DNA of 64,000 nucleotides from Clostridiales bacterium (GCA_022770525.1 JALEHN010000066.1:1-64000); one strand, 5' to 3'; shown: positions 54,069 to 62,890, counted from the first letter of the stretch. Numbers and translations are program-made. The notes: generated by a model not told the origin, from the sequence alone.

Positions 54069-55709
54069 ATGATCAGTGCTAACAATGTAACACTGCGCCT
54101 CGGAAAGCGGGCGCTGTTTGAAGATGTCAATATTAAATTCACAGAAGGAAACTGTTACGGTCTTATCGGTGCGAACGGTGCCGGTAAATCTACATTTTTA
54201 AAGATATTATCCGGCGCATTGGAACCGAGTAAGGGCGATGTAACCATGAATCAGGGCGAACGCCTCTCCGTTCTTTCTCAGGATCATTATAAATATGATG
54301 ATTATCAGGTACTTGATACGGTCATTATGGGCAATGCCCGCCTTTATGAAATCATGAAGGAAAAAGAACAGATATATATGAAGGAAGATTTCAGTGAAGA
54401 AGACGGCATCCGTGCCAGTGAGCTTGAAGCCGAATTCGGCGAATTAAACGGCTGGGAAGCTGAAAGTGACGCCGCAATTCTTTTAAACGGCTTGGGCATT
54501 GACAGCGATCTTCATTACAGCTATCTTCGTGACCTTGACGGCGGACAGAAAGTCAAAGTTCTCCTTGCTCAGGCACTTTTCGGCAATCCTGATGTCCTTC
54601 TTTTAGACGAACCGACCAACCATCTGGATCTGGATGCCATTGCATGGCTTGAAGAATTTTTGATTAATTTTGAAAATACGGTGATTGTTGTCTCCCATGA
54701 CCGTTACTTTTTAAATAAAGTCTGCACCCATATTGCAGATATTGATTATGGCAAGATCCAGCTTTATTCAGGCAACTATGATTTCTGGTATGAATCAAGT
54801 CAGCTGATGATCAAGCAGATGAAGGAAGCCAATAAAAAGAAAGAAGAAAAAATCAAAGAATTGCAGGAATTTATCCAGCGTTTCTCTGCCAATGCCTCCA
54901 AATCCAAGCAGGCAACATCAAGAAAGCGTGCCCTGGAAAAGATACAGCTTGATGAAATCCGTCCTTCAAGCCGCAAGTATCCTTATATTGATTTCAAACC
55001 AAATCGTGAAATCGGCAATGAAGTGCTGCAGGTGGAAGGTATATCAAAAACAATCGACGGCGTCAAAGTCCTTGACAACATTTCTTTCACCCTAGGCCGC
55101 GAAGATAAAGTTGCTTTCGTTGGTCCAAATGTCAATGCTACGACAACACTGTTTAAAATTCTCATGGGCGAAATGGAACCTGATGAAGGCAGTTACAAAT
55201 GGGGCGTTACGACCTCTCAGGCTTACTTCCCTAAAGATAATTCCGCTGAGTTCGCCAGCGATGACACCATCGTTGACTGGCTGATGCCGTATTCACCTGA
55301 AAAAGATGTAACTTATGTCCGCGGTTTTCTCGGCCGCATGCTCTTCTCCGGCGAAGAAGGACTCAAAAAACTTCGCGTACTTTCCGGCGGTGAGCGTGTC
55401 CGGGTTACATTATCCAAAATGATGATGACCGGTGCCAACGTCCTTGTGATGGACGAACCGACCAACCATTTGGACATGGAATCCATAACCGCGTTAAATA
55501 ATGGTCTGATTAAATATCCGGGCGTTCTTTTATTTACATCTCAGGATCATCAGTTTGTCCAGACAACAGCCAACCGTATCATGGAAATCACGGCTGCAGG
55601 GCTGATTGACAAGCAGTGTACCTACGACGAATATCTCGAAAATGACGAGATGGCAAGAAAACGTCAGATCATGAACATGGATGATATGAAAGAGGACGAT
55701 GAAGAATAA
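54069..55709 (+). CDS. YbiT-type ABC-F ATPase with degenerate second ATP site
   Basis: 546 residues with two cassettes and a helical linker (about 245-285). Site 1 is normal: GANGAGKS, DLDGGQ, LLLDEPTNHLD, VSHDR. In site 2 the Walker A region reads GPNVNATTT, with no lysine, and the H-loop position is Gln (TSQDHQF), although LSGGE and DEPTNHLD remain. Homologues act on the ribosome. Partial degeneracy of site 2 occurs in the YbiT branch, but loss of both residues suggests that only site 1 hydrolyses ATP. The C-terminus is acidic. Confidence 0.9.
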   Translation: MISANNVTLRLGKRALFEDVNIKFTEGNCYGLIGANGAGKSTFLKILSGALEPSKGDVTMNQGERLSVLSQDHYKYDDYQVLDTVIMGNARLYEIMKEKEQIYMKEDFSEEDGIRASELEAEFGELNGWEAESDAAILLNGLGIDSDLHYSYLRDLDGGQKVKVLLAQALFGNPDVLLLDEPTNHLDLDAIAWLEEFLINFENTVIVVSHDRYFLNKVCTHIADIDYGKIQLYSGNYDFWYESSQLMIKQMKEANKKKEEKIKELQEFIQRFSANASKSKQATSRKRALEKIQLDEIRPSSRKYPYIDFKPNREIGNEVLQVEGISKTIDGVKVLDNISFTLGREDKVAFVGPNVNATTTLFKILMGEMEPDEGSYKWGVTTSQAYFPKDNSAEFASDDTIVDWLMPYSPEKDVTYVRGFLGRMLFSGEEGLKKLRVLSGGERVRVTLSKMMMTGANVLVMDEPTNHLDMESITALNNGLIKYPGVLLFTSQDHQFVQTTANRIMEITAAGLIDKQCTYDEYLENDEMARKRQIMNMDDMKEDDEE

Positions 55710-55710
55710 C

Positions 55711-55773
55711 AAAGAGTCACTAAGTGGCTCTTTGCGCGCCCGTGCGGGCACGCAGGCGGTTAACGCCGCCTGC
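55711..55773. repeat. Partial family 1 repeat (5' modules)
   Basis: Begins two bases after the ABC-F stop codon. Hairpin AAAGAGTCAC/GTGGCTCTTT, then GCGCGCCCGTGCGGGCAC and an extra GCAGGCGG/CCGCCTGC hairpin. It matches 545-585. Confidence 0.8.
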
Positions 55774-55799
55774 TCAAAAGAAAGCAATTTAGAAGTGAT

Positions 55800-55836
55800 G
55801 GTGTAACCTCAGGAGATCAGGTTACACCGTTTTTTT
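55800..55836 (+). terminator. Terminator after the YbiT-type gene
   Basis: Ten-bp perfect stem GGTGTAACCT/AGGTTACACC followed by G and seven T. Confidence 0.92.
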
Positions 55837-55937
55837 AGTTTGTTTCGCTTTCCTTCACTGATACAATGAACTTCTTTTGTTCCAATACTTTATTTTATTT
55901 GCTTTGCAGTTAATTCACAATCATAAACCAGAAATAG

Positions 55938-56069
55938 GTACAAATAATAAAGTAAATAAATTGCATGTAAGTGCAAATAATAAATCAAATAAGTTACACT
56001 CAAGTGCAAATAATAGCACAAACAAACTATATATAGGTACAAATATCTTTAAATATAACTTGATAATTG
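55938..56069. repeat. 33-bp direct-repeat array upstream of the AAA ATPase gene
   Basis: Four copies begin at 55938, 55971, 56004 and 56037, exactly 33 bp apart, each with GTRCAAATAAT or a close variant. Homology is strongest in the first 12 bases of each copy and decays through the AT-rich remainder. The last copy reaches into the -35 box of the ATPase promoter, which suggests a binding array for a regulator. A coding reading of the array exists but lacks a ribosome site. Confidence 0.8.
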
Positions 56070-56088
56070 GTGAAAATTATACTATAAT
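56060..56088 (+). promoter_or_regulatory. Promoter of the AAA ATPase gene
   Basis: TTGATA (56060-56065) and TATAAT (56083-56088) are 17 bp apart, about 30 bp ahead of the start codon and directly downstream of the repeat array. Confidence 0.8.
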
Positions 56089-56118
56089 TTATATATAAAA
56101 TATCTCGGAGGTTCACTT

Positions 56119-57495
56119 ATGGAACGAAATGCATTGCAGAAACTGATAGAGTGGAATAACAATAAACGAAAAAAGCCCTTAATTGTTTGGGGCGCAAGAC
56201 AGGTTGGCAAAACATATCTTGTTAAAGATATGTTTGCAGAAACTTATTACAAGGATAATTACATTTATATTGACTGCAAAATCGAAGATGAAGTACGTGC
56301 GTTTTGTTCCAAGACCGCAAATGCAAAAAAAATCATTGAATACCTGTCTCTTTTCAAAGGCAAACAAATAGATGAAAATATGCTTTTGATTTTTGACGAA
56401 GTGCAGGAATGTCCCAACATTGTATCTTCTCTTAAATATTTCTGCCAGGATTTCAGACAAATTCCCGTAATAGCAACCGGATCAATGGTGCGCATTAAAA
56501 TTCAGAGGGAAACGCACAAAAGAGGTTCAAGGGACAACGATAAATTTCTTTTTCCCGTCGGAAAAATAAACCAAATGACGATTTATCCTATGACCTTTGA
56601 CGAATTTTTAATGAACAGTAACAAAATGCTCTATAATACTGTTAAAAAGGCTTATGAAAGCAGAACGCCGCTTGATTCGAAAATCCACGAGCTGACAATG
56701 GAACAGGTATATAAATATCTTCTTGTCGGCGGTATGCCCGAAGCAGTTGAAGCCTATGTTGATGACGAAAATCTCTTTGAGTCGAGAGAAATCCTCAAGG
56801 TTTTATATGACAATTATCTTTCTGATATGGAATTGTATCAGGCAAGCCAGGAAGCTGTTTTGCGTTCCCGTACCTTGTTTCAAAATATTTATAAAGAGCT
56901 CAACAAGGAGTCTAAGAATTTCTCACCGGGACTTATTGAGGAAAAAAGTAAAACAAGAGATTATGCAACTTCTATACAATGGCTTACCATGGCACATATC
57001 ATAAATCAATCTTTTCAGCTGAAAGAACATATCACTATGCCGCTAATGCCGGATAACGAAAGCAACTTCCGCCTGTTTCTCGGTGATATAGGAATGTTCT
57101 CATACCAAAGCGGCATCAACGCAGCTTCGTTTATATCCAACGAAAAAGAAAATACGCTGTCCGGCATTTTTTTTGAAAACTTTGTAGCAAACGAATTGAT
57201 TGCAAAAGAACACAAGCTTTTCTATTGGCGTGGCAAAGCCTCTGCCGAACTTGAATTTATTGTTGAATCCGATAACAAGCTGTATCCGATCGATGTTAAG
57301 AAAGGCAGAGGTACATTAAACTCTCTTGAAAAGTTTTCAAATCATAATAAGTTTGCATATGCAATTAAGATTTCAAAAAACAATTACGGTTATAACGCAG
57401 AGCAAAAACTGCTCACAATCCCGTTTTACTTTATCCCTTTTATAGCCAAAGACCTTGCAGACGGAACGATGGAGCCCCCATGCACTTCTGAATGA
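56119..57495 (+). CDS. AAA (AAA_14) ATPase with C-terminal DUF4143 domain
   Basis: 458 residues. Walker A GARQVGKT (25-32), Walker B LLIFDEVQ (about 93-100) and sensor ATGS precede a middle helical region (YKYLLVGGMPEAV) and a C-terminal DUF4143 domain whose end (AELEFIVES..LYPIDVKKG) resembles a PD-(D/E)XK nuclease fold. Proteins of this type are widespread, often horizontally acquired, and of unknown function. Base and codon usage are more AT-rich than the neighbours. It has its own promoter, and the stop abuts the stop of a probably truncated gene. Confidence 0.88.
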   Translation: MERNALQKLIEWNNNKRKKPLIVWGARQVGKTYLVKDMFAETYYKDNYIYIDCKIEDEVRAFCSKTANAKKIIEYLSLFKGKQIDENMLLIFDEVQECPNIVSSLKYFCQDFRQIPVIATGSMVRIKIQRETHKRGSRDNDKFLFPVGKINQMTIYPMTFDEFLMNSNKMLYNTVKKAYESRTPLDSKIHELTMEQVYKYLLVGGMPEAVEAYVDDENLFESREILKVLYDNYLSDMELYQASQEAVLRSRTLFQNIYKELNKESKNFSPGLIEEKSKTRDYATSIQWLTMAHIINQSFQLKEHITMPLMPDNESNFRLFLGDIGMFSYQSGINAASFISNEKENTLSGIFFENFVANELIAKEHKLFYWRGKASAELEFIVESDNKLYPIDVKKGRGTLNSLEKFSNHNKFAYAIKISKNNYGYNAEQKLLTIPFYFIPFIAKDLADGTMEPPCTSE

Positions 57496-58719
57496 TTAAT
57501 CTTTAACGCTTACGGTCCGGCTCAGATGACAAGGCATATACCTATCGATAATCTCTCTGCTCCGGCTTAAGTACTTTTGTGCAAGCTGTACCTGCTTTTC
57601 ATTAAATGCAGGTGCAGCATTTTTAATTTCCGATATCTCCTGATGATTTTGGGGTGCTGTAAAATAAATCGTTCCCGTATACGCTTTGGCCAGCGCTTTC
57701 ATATTTTCACAACTGACTTTAAGTACAGATAATCTGCGCTCTGTCAGTGCCTTATCTAAAAAAAGCGCTTCGTCACACCTGTGGTCGATGGCATACTGAA
57801 GCGGGACGCCAAACCGGCTGCAGTACCGATACATATTTCCGGCTGACGAATCATACTGACGACCGAGAATCGTTTTAAATCCATAAGATTGCAATTTTAA
57901 AACGACTGCCCGCACAAGCCGCTCAAGTCCCACATCGAAACGGATATGCACCGTCTTTTCTTTTAAGGTATCCACACCTTCTTTTTTTGCCATACACACA
58001 TAATCTTCTGCCGCTTCTAAAGCTGCCGCATCAATCTCCGACTGAGTTTTACGCCGCATCATAGCCGCTAAATTCAGTTCATGACTGCCGATATAAGAAC
58101 CATACCGGTATAAATAGCCATCATCCTCCAGATTTTTGTTCATTACAATGTCCGTTATAAAATCAAGGGAATCGTCAATCTGTTCCCGCAGTCTGTAAGA
58201 CAGTGTCACATCACTGTAATCACTGATAAACCAGTACAGCGCCTGGCGGATCAGCTTCGGGTCAGGCATTTTTTCAGTCTCAAAATAATTATAAATTTCT
58301 ATAAATAATTCCATATAGATGGTCATATCTGCCCGTCGGCATTCCCAGGCAAATATAATCATCAATCGGAGTTTTGCATACAGTGCCGACAAAAGCAGTC
58401 CGTAGTCCTGCCCGAGAACACGAACAGCATATATCGGATTGGCATAGCTTGTTTTGTAGTTTTCATGAACAATGTCTCTATAAACCATATCATGAAGATG
58501 CTTAAGCTTTGCGATATCCGCGTCTATAAGTTCATCCCGCTCGACACTTAAGATTAATCTGTCCATCATCAGGATAAAATTCGCTGTTTTCAGGAAATAA
58601 TCCTCAAAATCCGGGCTTACCGTATGATCAGTCACGATCAGGGCGATGCGTTCAGCCGCAAGATCATATCTTTCCCGAAGCCGGTCATTTTCTTTCTTAA
58701 ATAACTCTCTATAACTCAT
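57496..58719 (-). CDS. N-terminal part of an aminopeptidase-like protein, probably 3'-truncated
   Basis: 407 residues. The sequence (YANPIYAVRVLGQDYGLLLSALYAKLRLMI, then a helical region and AALFLDKALTERRLSVL-like segments) resembles the N-terminal half of a long Lachnospiraceae family annotated as leucyl aminopeptidase, about 650-700 residues, recalled from memory. The catalytic half is absent and the last eleven residues (CHLSRTVSVKD) do not look native. The stop lies one base from the end of the ATPase gene. The start overlaps the VanZ gene by eleven bases. Confidence 0.6.
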   Translation of the reverse strand: MSYRELFKKENDRLRERYDLAAERIALIVTDHTVSPDFEDYFLKTANFILMMDRLILSVERDELIDADIAKLKHLHDMVYRDIVHENYKTSYANPIYAVRVLGQDYGLLLSALYAKLRLMIIFAWECRRADMTIYMELFIEIYNYFETEKMPDPKLIRQALYWFISDYSDVTLSYRLREQIDDSLDFITDIVMNKNLEDDGYLYRYGSYIGSHELNLAAMMRRKTQSEIDAAALEAAEDYVCMAKKEGVDTLKEKTVHIRFDVGLERLVRAVVLKLQSYGFKTILGRQYDSSAGNMYRYCSRFGVPLQYAIDHRCDEALFLDKALTERRLSVLKVSCENMKALAKAYTGTIYFTAPQNHQEISEIKNAAPAFNEKQVQLAQKYLSRSREIIDRYMPCHLSRTVSVKD

Positions 58720-59161
58720 TTTTCTTCCTTATTACATCCAATATCTTAAATACTGCATATCCGATCAGTCCGCCAAGCGTATTCAGCAAAAGATCATCCA
58801 CGTCAAAGCTTCCCACACGGCATAAAAGCTGAATCGTTTCAATACAAAAGCTGAGCATGAATGTCAGTATCAGCATCTTCATCACAACTCTTGATTTCCG
58901 GCTGATGACCGGAACAATAAACCCAAAAGGCGAAAACACAAAAACATTACCGAATAAATTCAGCAGTACTGCCTTAAATCCAATCACTTCACGGTATTCT
59001 AAAAAGCGCCGTATTTCTTTAAACGGCACAAAATTGTAATGATAACCGCTTGATATTTGTGTTCTTCCGTACGTTTCACTGAAAAAACATACATAGGCCA
59101 GCGCTGACATATATAATACCAGAAAAACAGCCGACACAATTTTTATATTTTTATAATTCAT
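58709..59161 (-). CDS. VanZ-family membrane protein
   Basis: 150 residues with four hydrophobic segments; the NFVPFKEIRRFL, LLNLFGNVFVFSPFGF and FDVDDLLLNTLGG motifs define VanZ-like proteins. VanZ of Tn1546 gives low-level teicoplanin resistance by an unclear mechanism; most chromosomal members are of unknown role. It overlaps the following gene by eleven bases. Confidence 0.9.
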   Translation of the reverse strand: MNYKNIKIVSAVFLVLYMSALAYVCFFSETYGRTQISSGYHYNFVPFKEIRRFLEYREVIGFKAVLLNLFGNVFVFSPFGFIVPVISRKSRVVMKMLILTFMLSFCIETIQLLCRVGSFDVDDLLLNTLGGLIGYAVFKILDVIRKKNEL

Positions 59162-59217
59162 GACAACCTACAAAGCCTCCCGTTCTGACAATGCCCGAAG
59201 TTGTAACTGCATTTAAA

Positions 59218-59242
59218 TGCCCCGCGTAAAACCCGCGGGGCA
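59218..59242 (-). terminator. Hairpin after the small membrane protein gene
   Basis: Nine-bp perfect stem TGCCCCGCG/CGCGGGGCA, followed on the minus strand by ATTTAAAT. Probable end of the pyrE transcript. Confidence 0.65.
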
Positions 59243-59257
59243 CTCAATGCATATTGT

Positions 59258-59443
59258 CTAAAAAATAATTTTCTTTTTACTGCTCAGCAGACGGGCACCG
59301 CTGACAATCGAAATCACACCGACTGTAACACCTGCAATTATGGAAATAATACCAAAAACAAGGTTTGCTATGCCTGTATTTTTCATTGTTTTATAAATTT
59401 TTTCCTGCACAGAAATGCCTCCCCGGTTTTTATCATTTTTCAT
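59258..59443 (-). CDS. Small membrane protein of unknown function
   Basis: 61 residues with one long hydrophobic stretch (about 24-50, NLVFGIISIIAGVTVGVISIVSG), probably two short helices, and a basic end (SSKKK). No family was recognised. The ATG begins one base after the pyrE stop, with GGAG in the end of pyrE. GTG 59408-59410 is an alternative start preceded by GGGGAGG. It is cotranscribed with pyrE. Confidence 0.7.
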   Translation of the reverse strand: MKNDKNRGGISVQEKIYKTMKNTGIANLVFGIISIIAGVTVGVISIVSGARLLSSKKKIIF

Positions 59444-59444
59444 A

Positions 59445-60119
59445 TTATTTCACTCCATACTGCTCGTAATACGTATCAATTGCCGCTTTTAATGTATCAT
59501 CAATGATGACTTCGCCTTTATACGGTTTATTATAAAGATGCTCCACAACATCTGCCATCGATACAATCGCATTGGCCTCAAAGCCGTATTTTTCGCGAAT
59601 CTCATCAAGGGCACTCTGTGTGCCTTTGCCTTTTTCCATGCGGTTTAATGAAACCATAAGTCCTTTGATTTCAACATCGCCCTGTGCCTGAATAATAGGG
59701 AATGTCTCTTCAATGGACTTTCCGGAAGTTGTCACATCTTCGATAATCACAACTCTGTCACCGTCCTTGATCGGGCTTCCAAGTAAAATACCCACATCGC
59801 CGTGATCCTTAACTTCCTTACGATTTGAACAATAACGGATATCTTTTCCGTAAAGCTCGCTGATAGCCATCGTCGTTGCCACTGCAAGTGGAATGCCTTT
59901 ATATGCAGGTCCGAATAATACATCAAAATCCAGTCCGTAATGATCATGAATGGCTCTTGCATAATATTCACCCAGTTTACGCAGCTGTGTTCCTGTCACA
60001 TATGCACCCGCATTCATAAAAAACGGTGATTTTCTGCCGCTCTTTAATGTAAATTCACCAAACTTAAGCACTTTGCTGTCTACCATGAACTCTATAAACT
60101 CTTTTTTATACTGATCCAT
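59445..60119 (-). CDS. pyrE: Orotate phosphoribosyltransferase
   Basis: 224 residues. The PRPP-binding motif VVIIEDVTTSGKS and the substrate segments LKSGRKSPFFMNAG and FGPAYKGIPLAVA are present. It makes orotidine 5'-phosphate in pyrimidine synthesis. ATG 60117-60119 is used, since GGAG lies upstream and homologues start here; the open frame extends 32 codons further. No other pyr genes are adjacent. Confidence 0.95.
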   Translation of the reverse strand: MDQYKKEFIEFMVDSKVLKFGEFTLKSGRKSPFFMNAGAYVTGTQLRKLGEYYARAIHDHYGLDFDVLFGPAYKGIPLAVATTMAISELYGKDIRYCSNRKEVKDHGDVGILLGSPIKDGDRVVIIEDVTTSGKSIEETFPIIQAQGDVEIKGLMVSLNRMEKGKGTQSALDEIREKYGFEANAIVSMADVVEHLYNKPYKGEVIIDDTLKAAIDTYYEQYGVK

Positions 60120-60355
60120 CTTATTTTCTCCTCTCTGGGCCTGATTCCGTCTTTCACTCTTTCTATTATGGTATATAATGAGATTTATTTCAATACAAAA
60201 CTTAAAAAAACGCAAAAATTTTATGATTCATTCACCTTTTTGCCAGTACAATATCCATCAAAATCATTTTACAGCTTGACAAAGAAATATCTGCTAACTA
60301 TACTAATGATACTGACAAACAATAATGTTTTTATTAACAAAGGAAGGTTTTTATT

Positions 60356-61357
60356 ATGCAGACTCTATTAACCTATATATTTCTTGTGCTGGGTTTTGTT
60401 TTTCTCGTCAAGGGTGCTGACTGGTTTGTCGGCGGAAGTTCAGCCGTCGCAAGACTTCTTCACGTACCAAGTATTATTATCGGTCTGACCATCGTTGCCT
60501 TTGGCACAAGCGCGCCTGAACTGGCCGTCAGTCTTACTGCCGCCCTGTCCGGTTCCAATGATATTGCCATCGGTAATGTTGTCGGTTCCAACTTTTTTAA
60601 TCTTTTGATGGTTGTCGGTGTCTGCGCGCTGATCAAACCGATGCAGATTCAGGAAAACATCTTGAAAAAAGAATTTCCGTTTTCAATTATCTGCGGCATT
60701 GTGCTGCTGATCCTGTCACTAAACTTCGGACAGGGTTATACCATCGGACATATTGACGGCTTCATACTTCTTGCTGTTTTTGTATTATTTGTTTCCATGC
60801 AAATCAAAAGTGCTCTAAAAGCAAAAAAAGCTTCCGGTCACGCGATTATGGTCGAATCACCGGAAGTAAAAGCAGCAGAACTTGAAGATGATACACCGGA
60901 CCGTATGATGCCGCCGTTTATGAGCGTCCTTTTAATTATTGTCGGGCTTGCCCTTGTTGTCATCGGCGGTGACATGGTCGTTGACAGCGCCACTGAAATC
61001 GCCCGTTCACTTGGTTTAAGCGAGGCATTTATCGGCCTGACGGTTGTTGCTTTCGGTACATCGCTGCCTGAACTTGTAACTTCCATCGTTGCATCAAAAA
61101 AAGGCGAGAATGAACTCGCCCTTGGAAACGTCATCGGATCCAACATCTTCAACATTCTGCTGATTATCGGCGCCTCAGCGGCAATTACACCGATGAACGT
61201 TGCATTTTCAAGCATTATCGACCTTATTTTAATGACAGCTGTCAGCATCATTACGCTGGTGATTGCATGGCGCGGCAAAAATATCAACCGTATCGAAGGC
61301 GGTATCATGGTTGCCATGTATTTAACCTATGTCGGCTATCTTCTGTCACAGATATAA
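60356..61357 (+). CDS. Calcium/sodium antiporter (YrbG-type, CaCA family)
   Basis: 333 residues with ten hydrophobic segments in two homologous halves. The alpha-repeats GLTIVAFGTSAPELAVSL and GLTVVAFGTSLPELVTSI carry the ion-binding residues, with GNVVGSNFFN and GNVIGSNIFN helices. It exchanges Ca2+ for Na+ or H+. AAAGGAAGG precedes the ATG. It stands alone, ahead of two hairpins. Confidence 0.93.
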   Translation: MQTLLTYIFLVLGFVFLVKGADWFVGGSSAVARLLHVPSIIIGLTIVAFGTSAPELAVSLTAALSGSNDIAIGNVVGSNFFNLLMVVGVCALIKPMQIQENILKKEFPFSIICGIVLLILSLNFGQGYTIGHIDGFILLAVFVLFVSMQIKSALKAKKASGHAIMVESPEVKAAELEDDTPDRMMPPFMSVLLIIVGLALVVIGGDMVVDSATEIARSLGLSEAFIGLTVVAFGTSLPELVTSIVASKKGENELALGNVIGSNIFNILLIIGASAAITPMNVAFSSIIDLILMTAVSIITLVIAWRGKNINRIEGGIMVAMYLTYVGYLLSQI

Positions 61358-61382
61358 GTGCTGCACCCTGATTGCCATTTAA

Positions 61383-61437
61383 TAAGCCCCTTAAAATCAT
61401 ATCCTGTGCTGTTTGATATGACTTTAAGGGGCTTTTG
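61383..61437 (+). terminator. Terminator after the antiporter gene
   Basis: Long stem AAGCCCCTTAAA/TTTAAGGGGCTT with an inner TCATATC/GATATGA pairing, followed by TTTG. Confidence 0.85.
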
Positions 61438-61444
61438 ATTGTGA

Positions 61445-61471
61445 ACTCCCCGGTCATTTAAATTACCGGGG
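61445..61471. terminator. Second hairpin between convergent genes
   Basis: Stem CTCCCCGGT/ACCGGGGT around CATTTAAATT. It lies between the antiporter and Arc-like genes and may serve the minus-strand transcript. Confidence 0.6.
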
Positions 61472-61488
61472 TTTCCCGCTTTTTTATT

Positions 61489-61689
61489 CTAAATATCCAG
61501 CTTTGGCGGTACGTCAAATTCATTCGGTGTATATTTCCCATTCTTTTTACGCTGTCTTACGCATTCGGTCAGCAAATATTCAATCTGTCCGTTGACCGAA
61601 CGGAAATCATCTTCTGCCCATGCGGCGATGGCATCATAAAGTTTCGCCGAAAGTCTTAACGGTACCTGCTTTTTCTTTTCATCTGCCAT
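61489..61689 (-). CDS. Arc-like small protein (ribbon-helix-helix type)
   Basis: 66 residues. The [38 protein letters not shown] segment has the strand-helix-helix pattern of Arc/MetJ repressors. It begins four bases after the SPFH gene stop and is cotranscribed with it. This two-gene arrangement recurs in Firmicutes as far as I recall. It may regulate the pair. Confidence 0.82.
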   Translation of the reverse strand: MADEKKKQVPLRLSAKLYDAIAAWAEDDFRSVNGQIEYLLTECVRQRKKNGKYTPNEFDVPPKLDI

Positions 61690-61692
61690 AGT

Positions 61693-62712
61693 TTAATATA
61701 AGCTTCCTGAATTTACAACAGGCTGTGCATCATGGTTGCCGCATAATACAACTAATAAATTAGATACCATAGCCGCTTTACGTTCTTCATCCAGTGTCAC
61801 GATATCATGCTCATTCAGACGTTCCAATGCCATCTCCACCATGCCGACAGCACCGTCGACAATCATCTTTCTTGCGTCAATAATGGCTGAAGCCTGCTGT
61901 CTTTGGAGCATCACCGCTGCAATTTCAGGCGCATATGCCAGATATGTAATGCGTGCCTCAATAATCTCAAGTCCTGCTTCCGTCACCTTTTGCTGAATTT
62001 CATCTCTGATCCGGGACGCCACTGTCTCGCTGGAACCTCTTAAACTGCCCTCATCAGCCACGCCGTCACCGGTCGTATCCACATTCGGCGCCACATCGTA
62101 TGGATAAATCCGAACAATGTTTCTTAATGCACTGTCACACTGCAGCGAGAGATATTCTTTATAGTTATCCACATTAAAGACCGCTTTCGCCGTATCAACG
62201 ACCCGCCACATGACAGCAATGCCGATTTCCACCGGATTACCGAGACAATCATTGATTTTCTGACGATTATTATTCAGTGTCATAATCTTTAATGAAACCT
62301 TTTTGTTTGTACCCGCAGATGACGATGCTGCTGTGTCCTGTGTCAGCGCCGTAAGGTTCCCTCTGCGGCTGTCTACATCGCCGCTCTGGTTCAGTTTTGT
62401 CTTTGCTGCCGGATTCACTGATGTGCAGAAAGGATTGACAAAATAAAAACCTTCGTTTTTAATGGTTCCGACATATTTACCAAAAAGTGTCAGTACAAGT
62501 GCTTCCTGAGGCTTTAAAACCTTTAGACCCATCCACGGAATCCAGCCAACACAAAGCCATACTGCACAGATAATCAGTAACACCGGAAGTCCTCCCTTTT
62601 CCGTAATAATGATGCCTAAAATCAGTCCCGCCACTGCCGCAATATACAATGCCGCAGTAACCAGCAATACAAGCATACCATTTTTCTTATTACTTAAAAT
62701 CTTTTCCTCCAT
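61693..62712 (-). CDS. SPFH/Band 7 domain membrane protein
   Basis: 339 residues. Two N-terminal membrane segments (about 10-32 and 38-58), then an SPFH domain ([77 protein letters not shown]). The domain forms oligomers in membrane microdomains and often controls proteases or channels. ATG 62710-62712 follows GGTGG; the longer frame starts inside that site. It leads the operon with the Arc-like gene. Confidence 0.92.
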   Translation of the reverse strand: MEEKILSNKKNGMLVLLVTAALYIAAVAGLILGIIITEKGGLPVLLIICAVWLCVGWIPWMGLKVLKPQEALVLTLFGKYVGTIKNEGFYFVNPFCTSVNPAAKTKLNQSGDVDSRRGNLTALTQDTAASSSAGTNKKVSLKIMTLNNNRQKINDCLGNPVEIGIAVMWRVVDTAKAVFNVDNYKEYLSLQCDSALRNIVRIYPYDVAPNVDTTGDGVADEGSLRGSSETVASRIRDEIQQKVTEAGLEIIEARITYLAYAPEIAAVMLQRQQASAIIDARKMIVDGAVGMVEMALERLNEHDIVTLDEERKAAMVSNLLVVLCGNHDAQPVVNSGSLY

Positions 62713-62890
62713 AATAGAACCACCTTTCATTTTGATATCATAATGATATCACTCTGACATATCTTTGTCAAGCCATATCTGACAATTTCTCACCGCAATC
62801 TTTATGACAGCATTTTCCTGTGATGGCGCTCTCCGACGACGAAGTTTACCTTGAATGACACTTTCCTGTGACAGCGTTTTCCGGCGCACT

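Noticed and set aside
55938..56069. CRISPR array
   Set aside because: Repeats are contiguous 33-bp direct copies without spacers of distinct sequence, and no cas gene is present.
55877..56098. Protein made of 11-residue repeats
   Set aside because: The frame exists because the 33-bp repeats are a multiple of three. It starts with TTG without a ribosome site and overlaps the ATPase promoter.
57496..58719. Toxin-antitoxin or defence module made of the ATPase and the 407-residue protein
   Set aside because: The two genes are convergent with abutting stops, and the second looks like a remnant of a host gene, not a partner.
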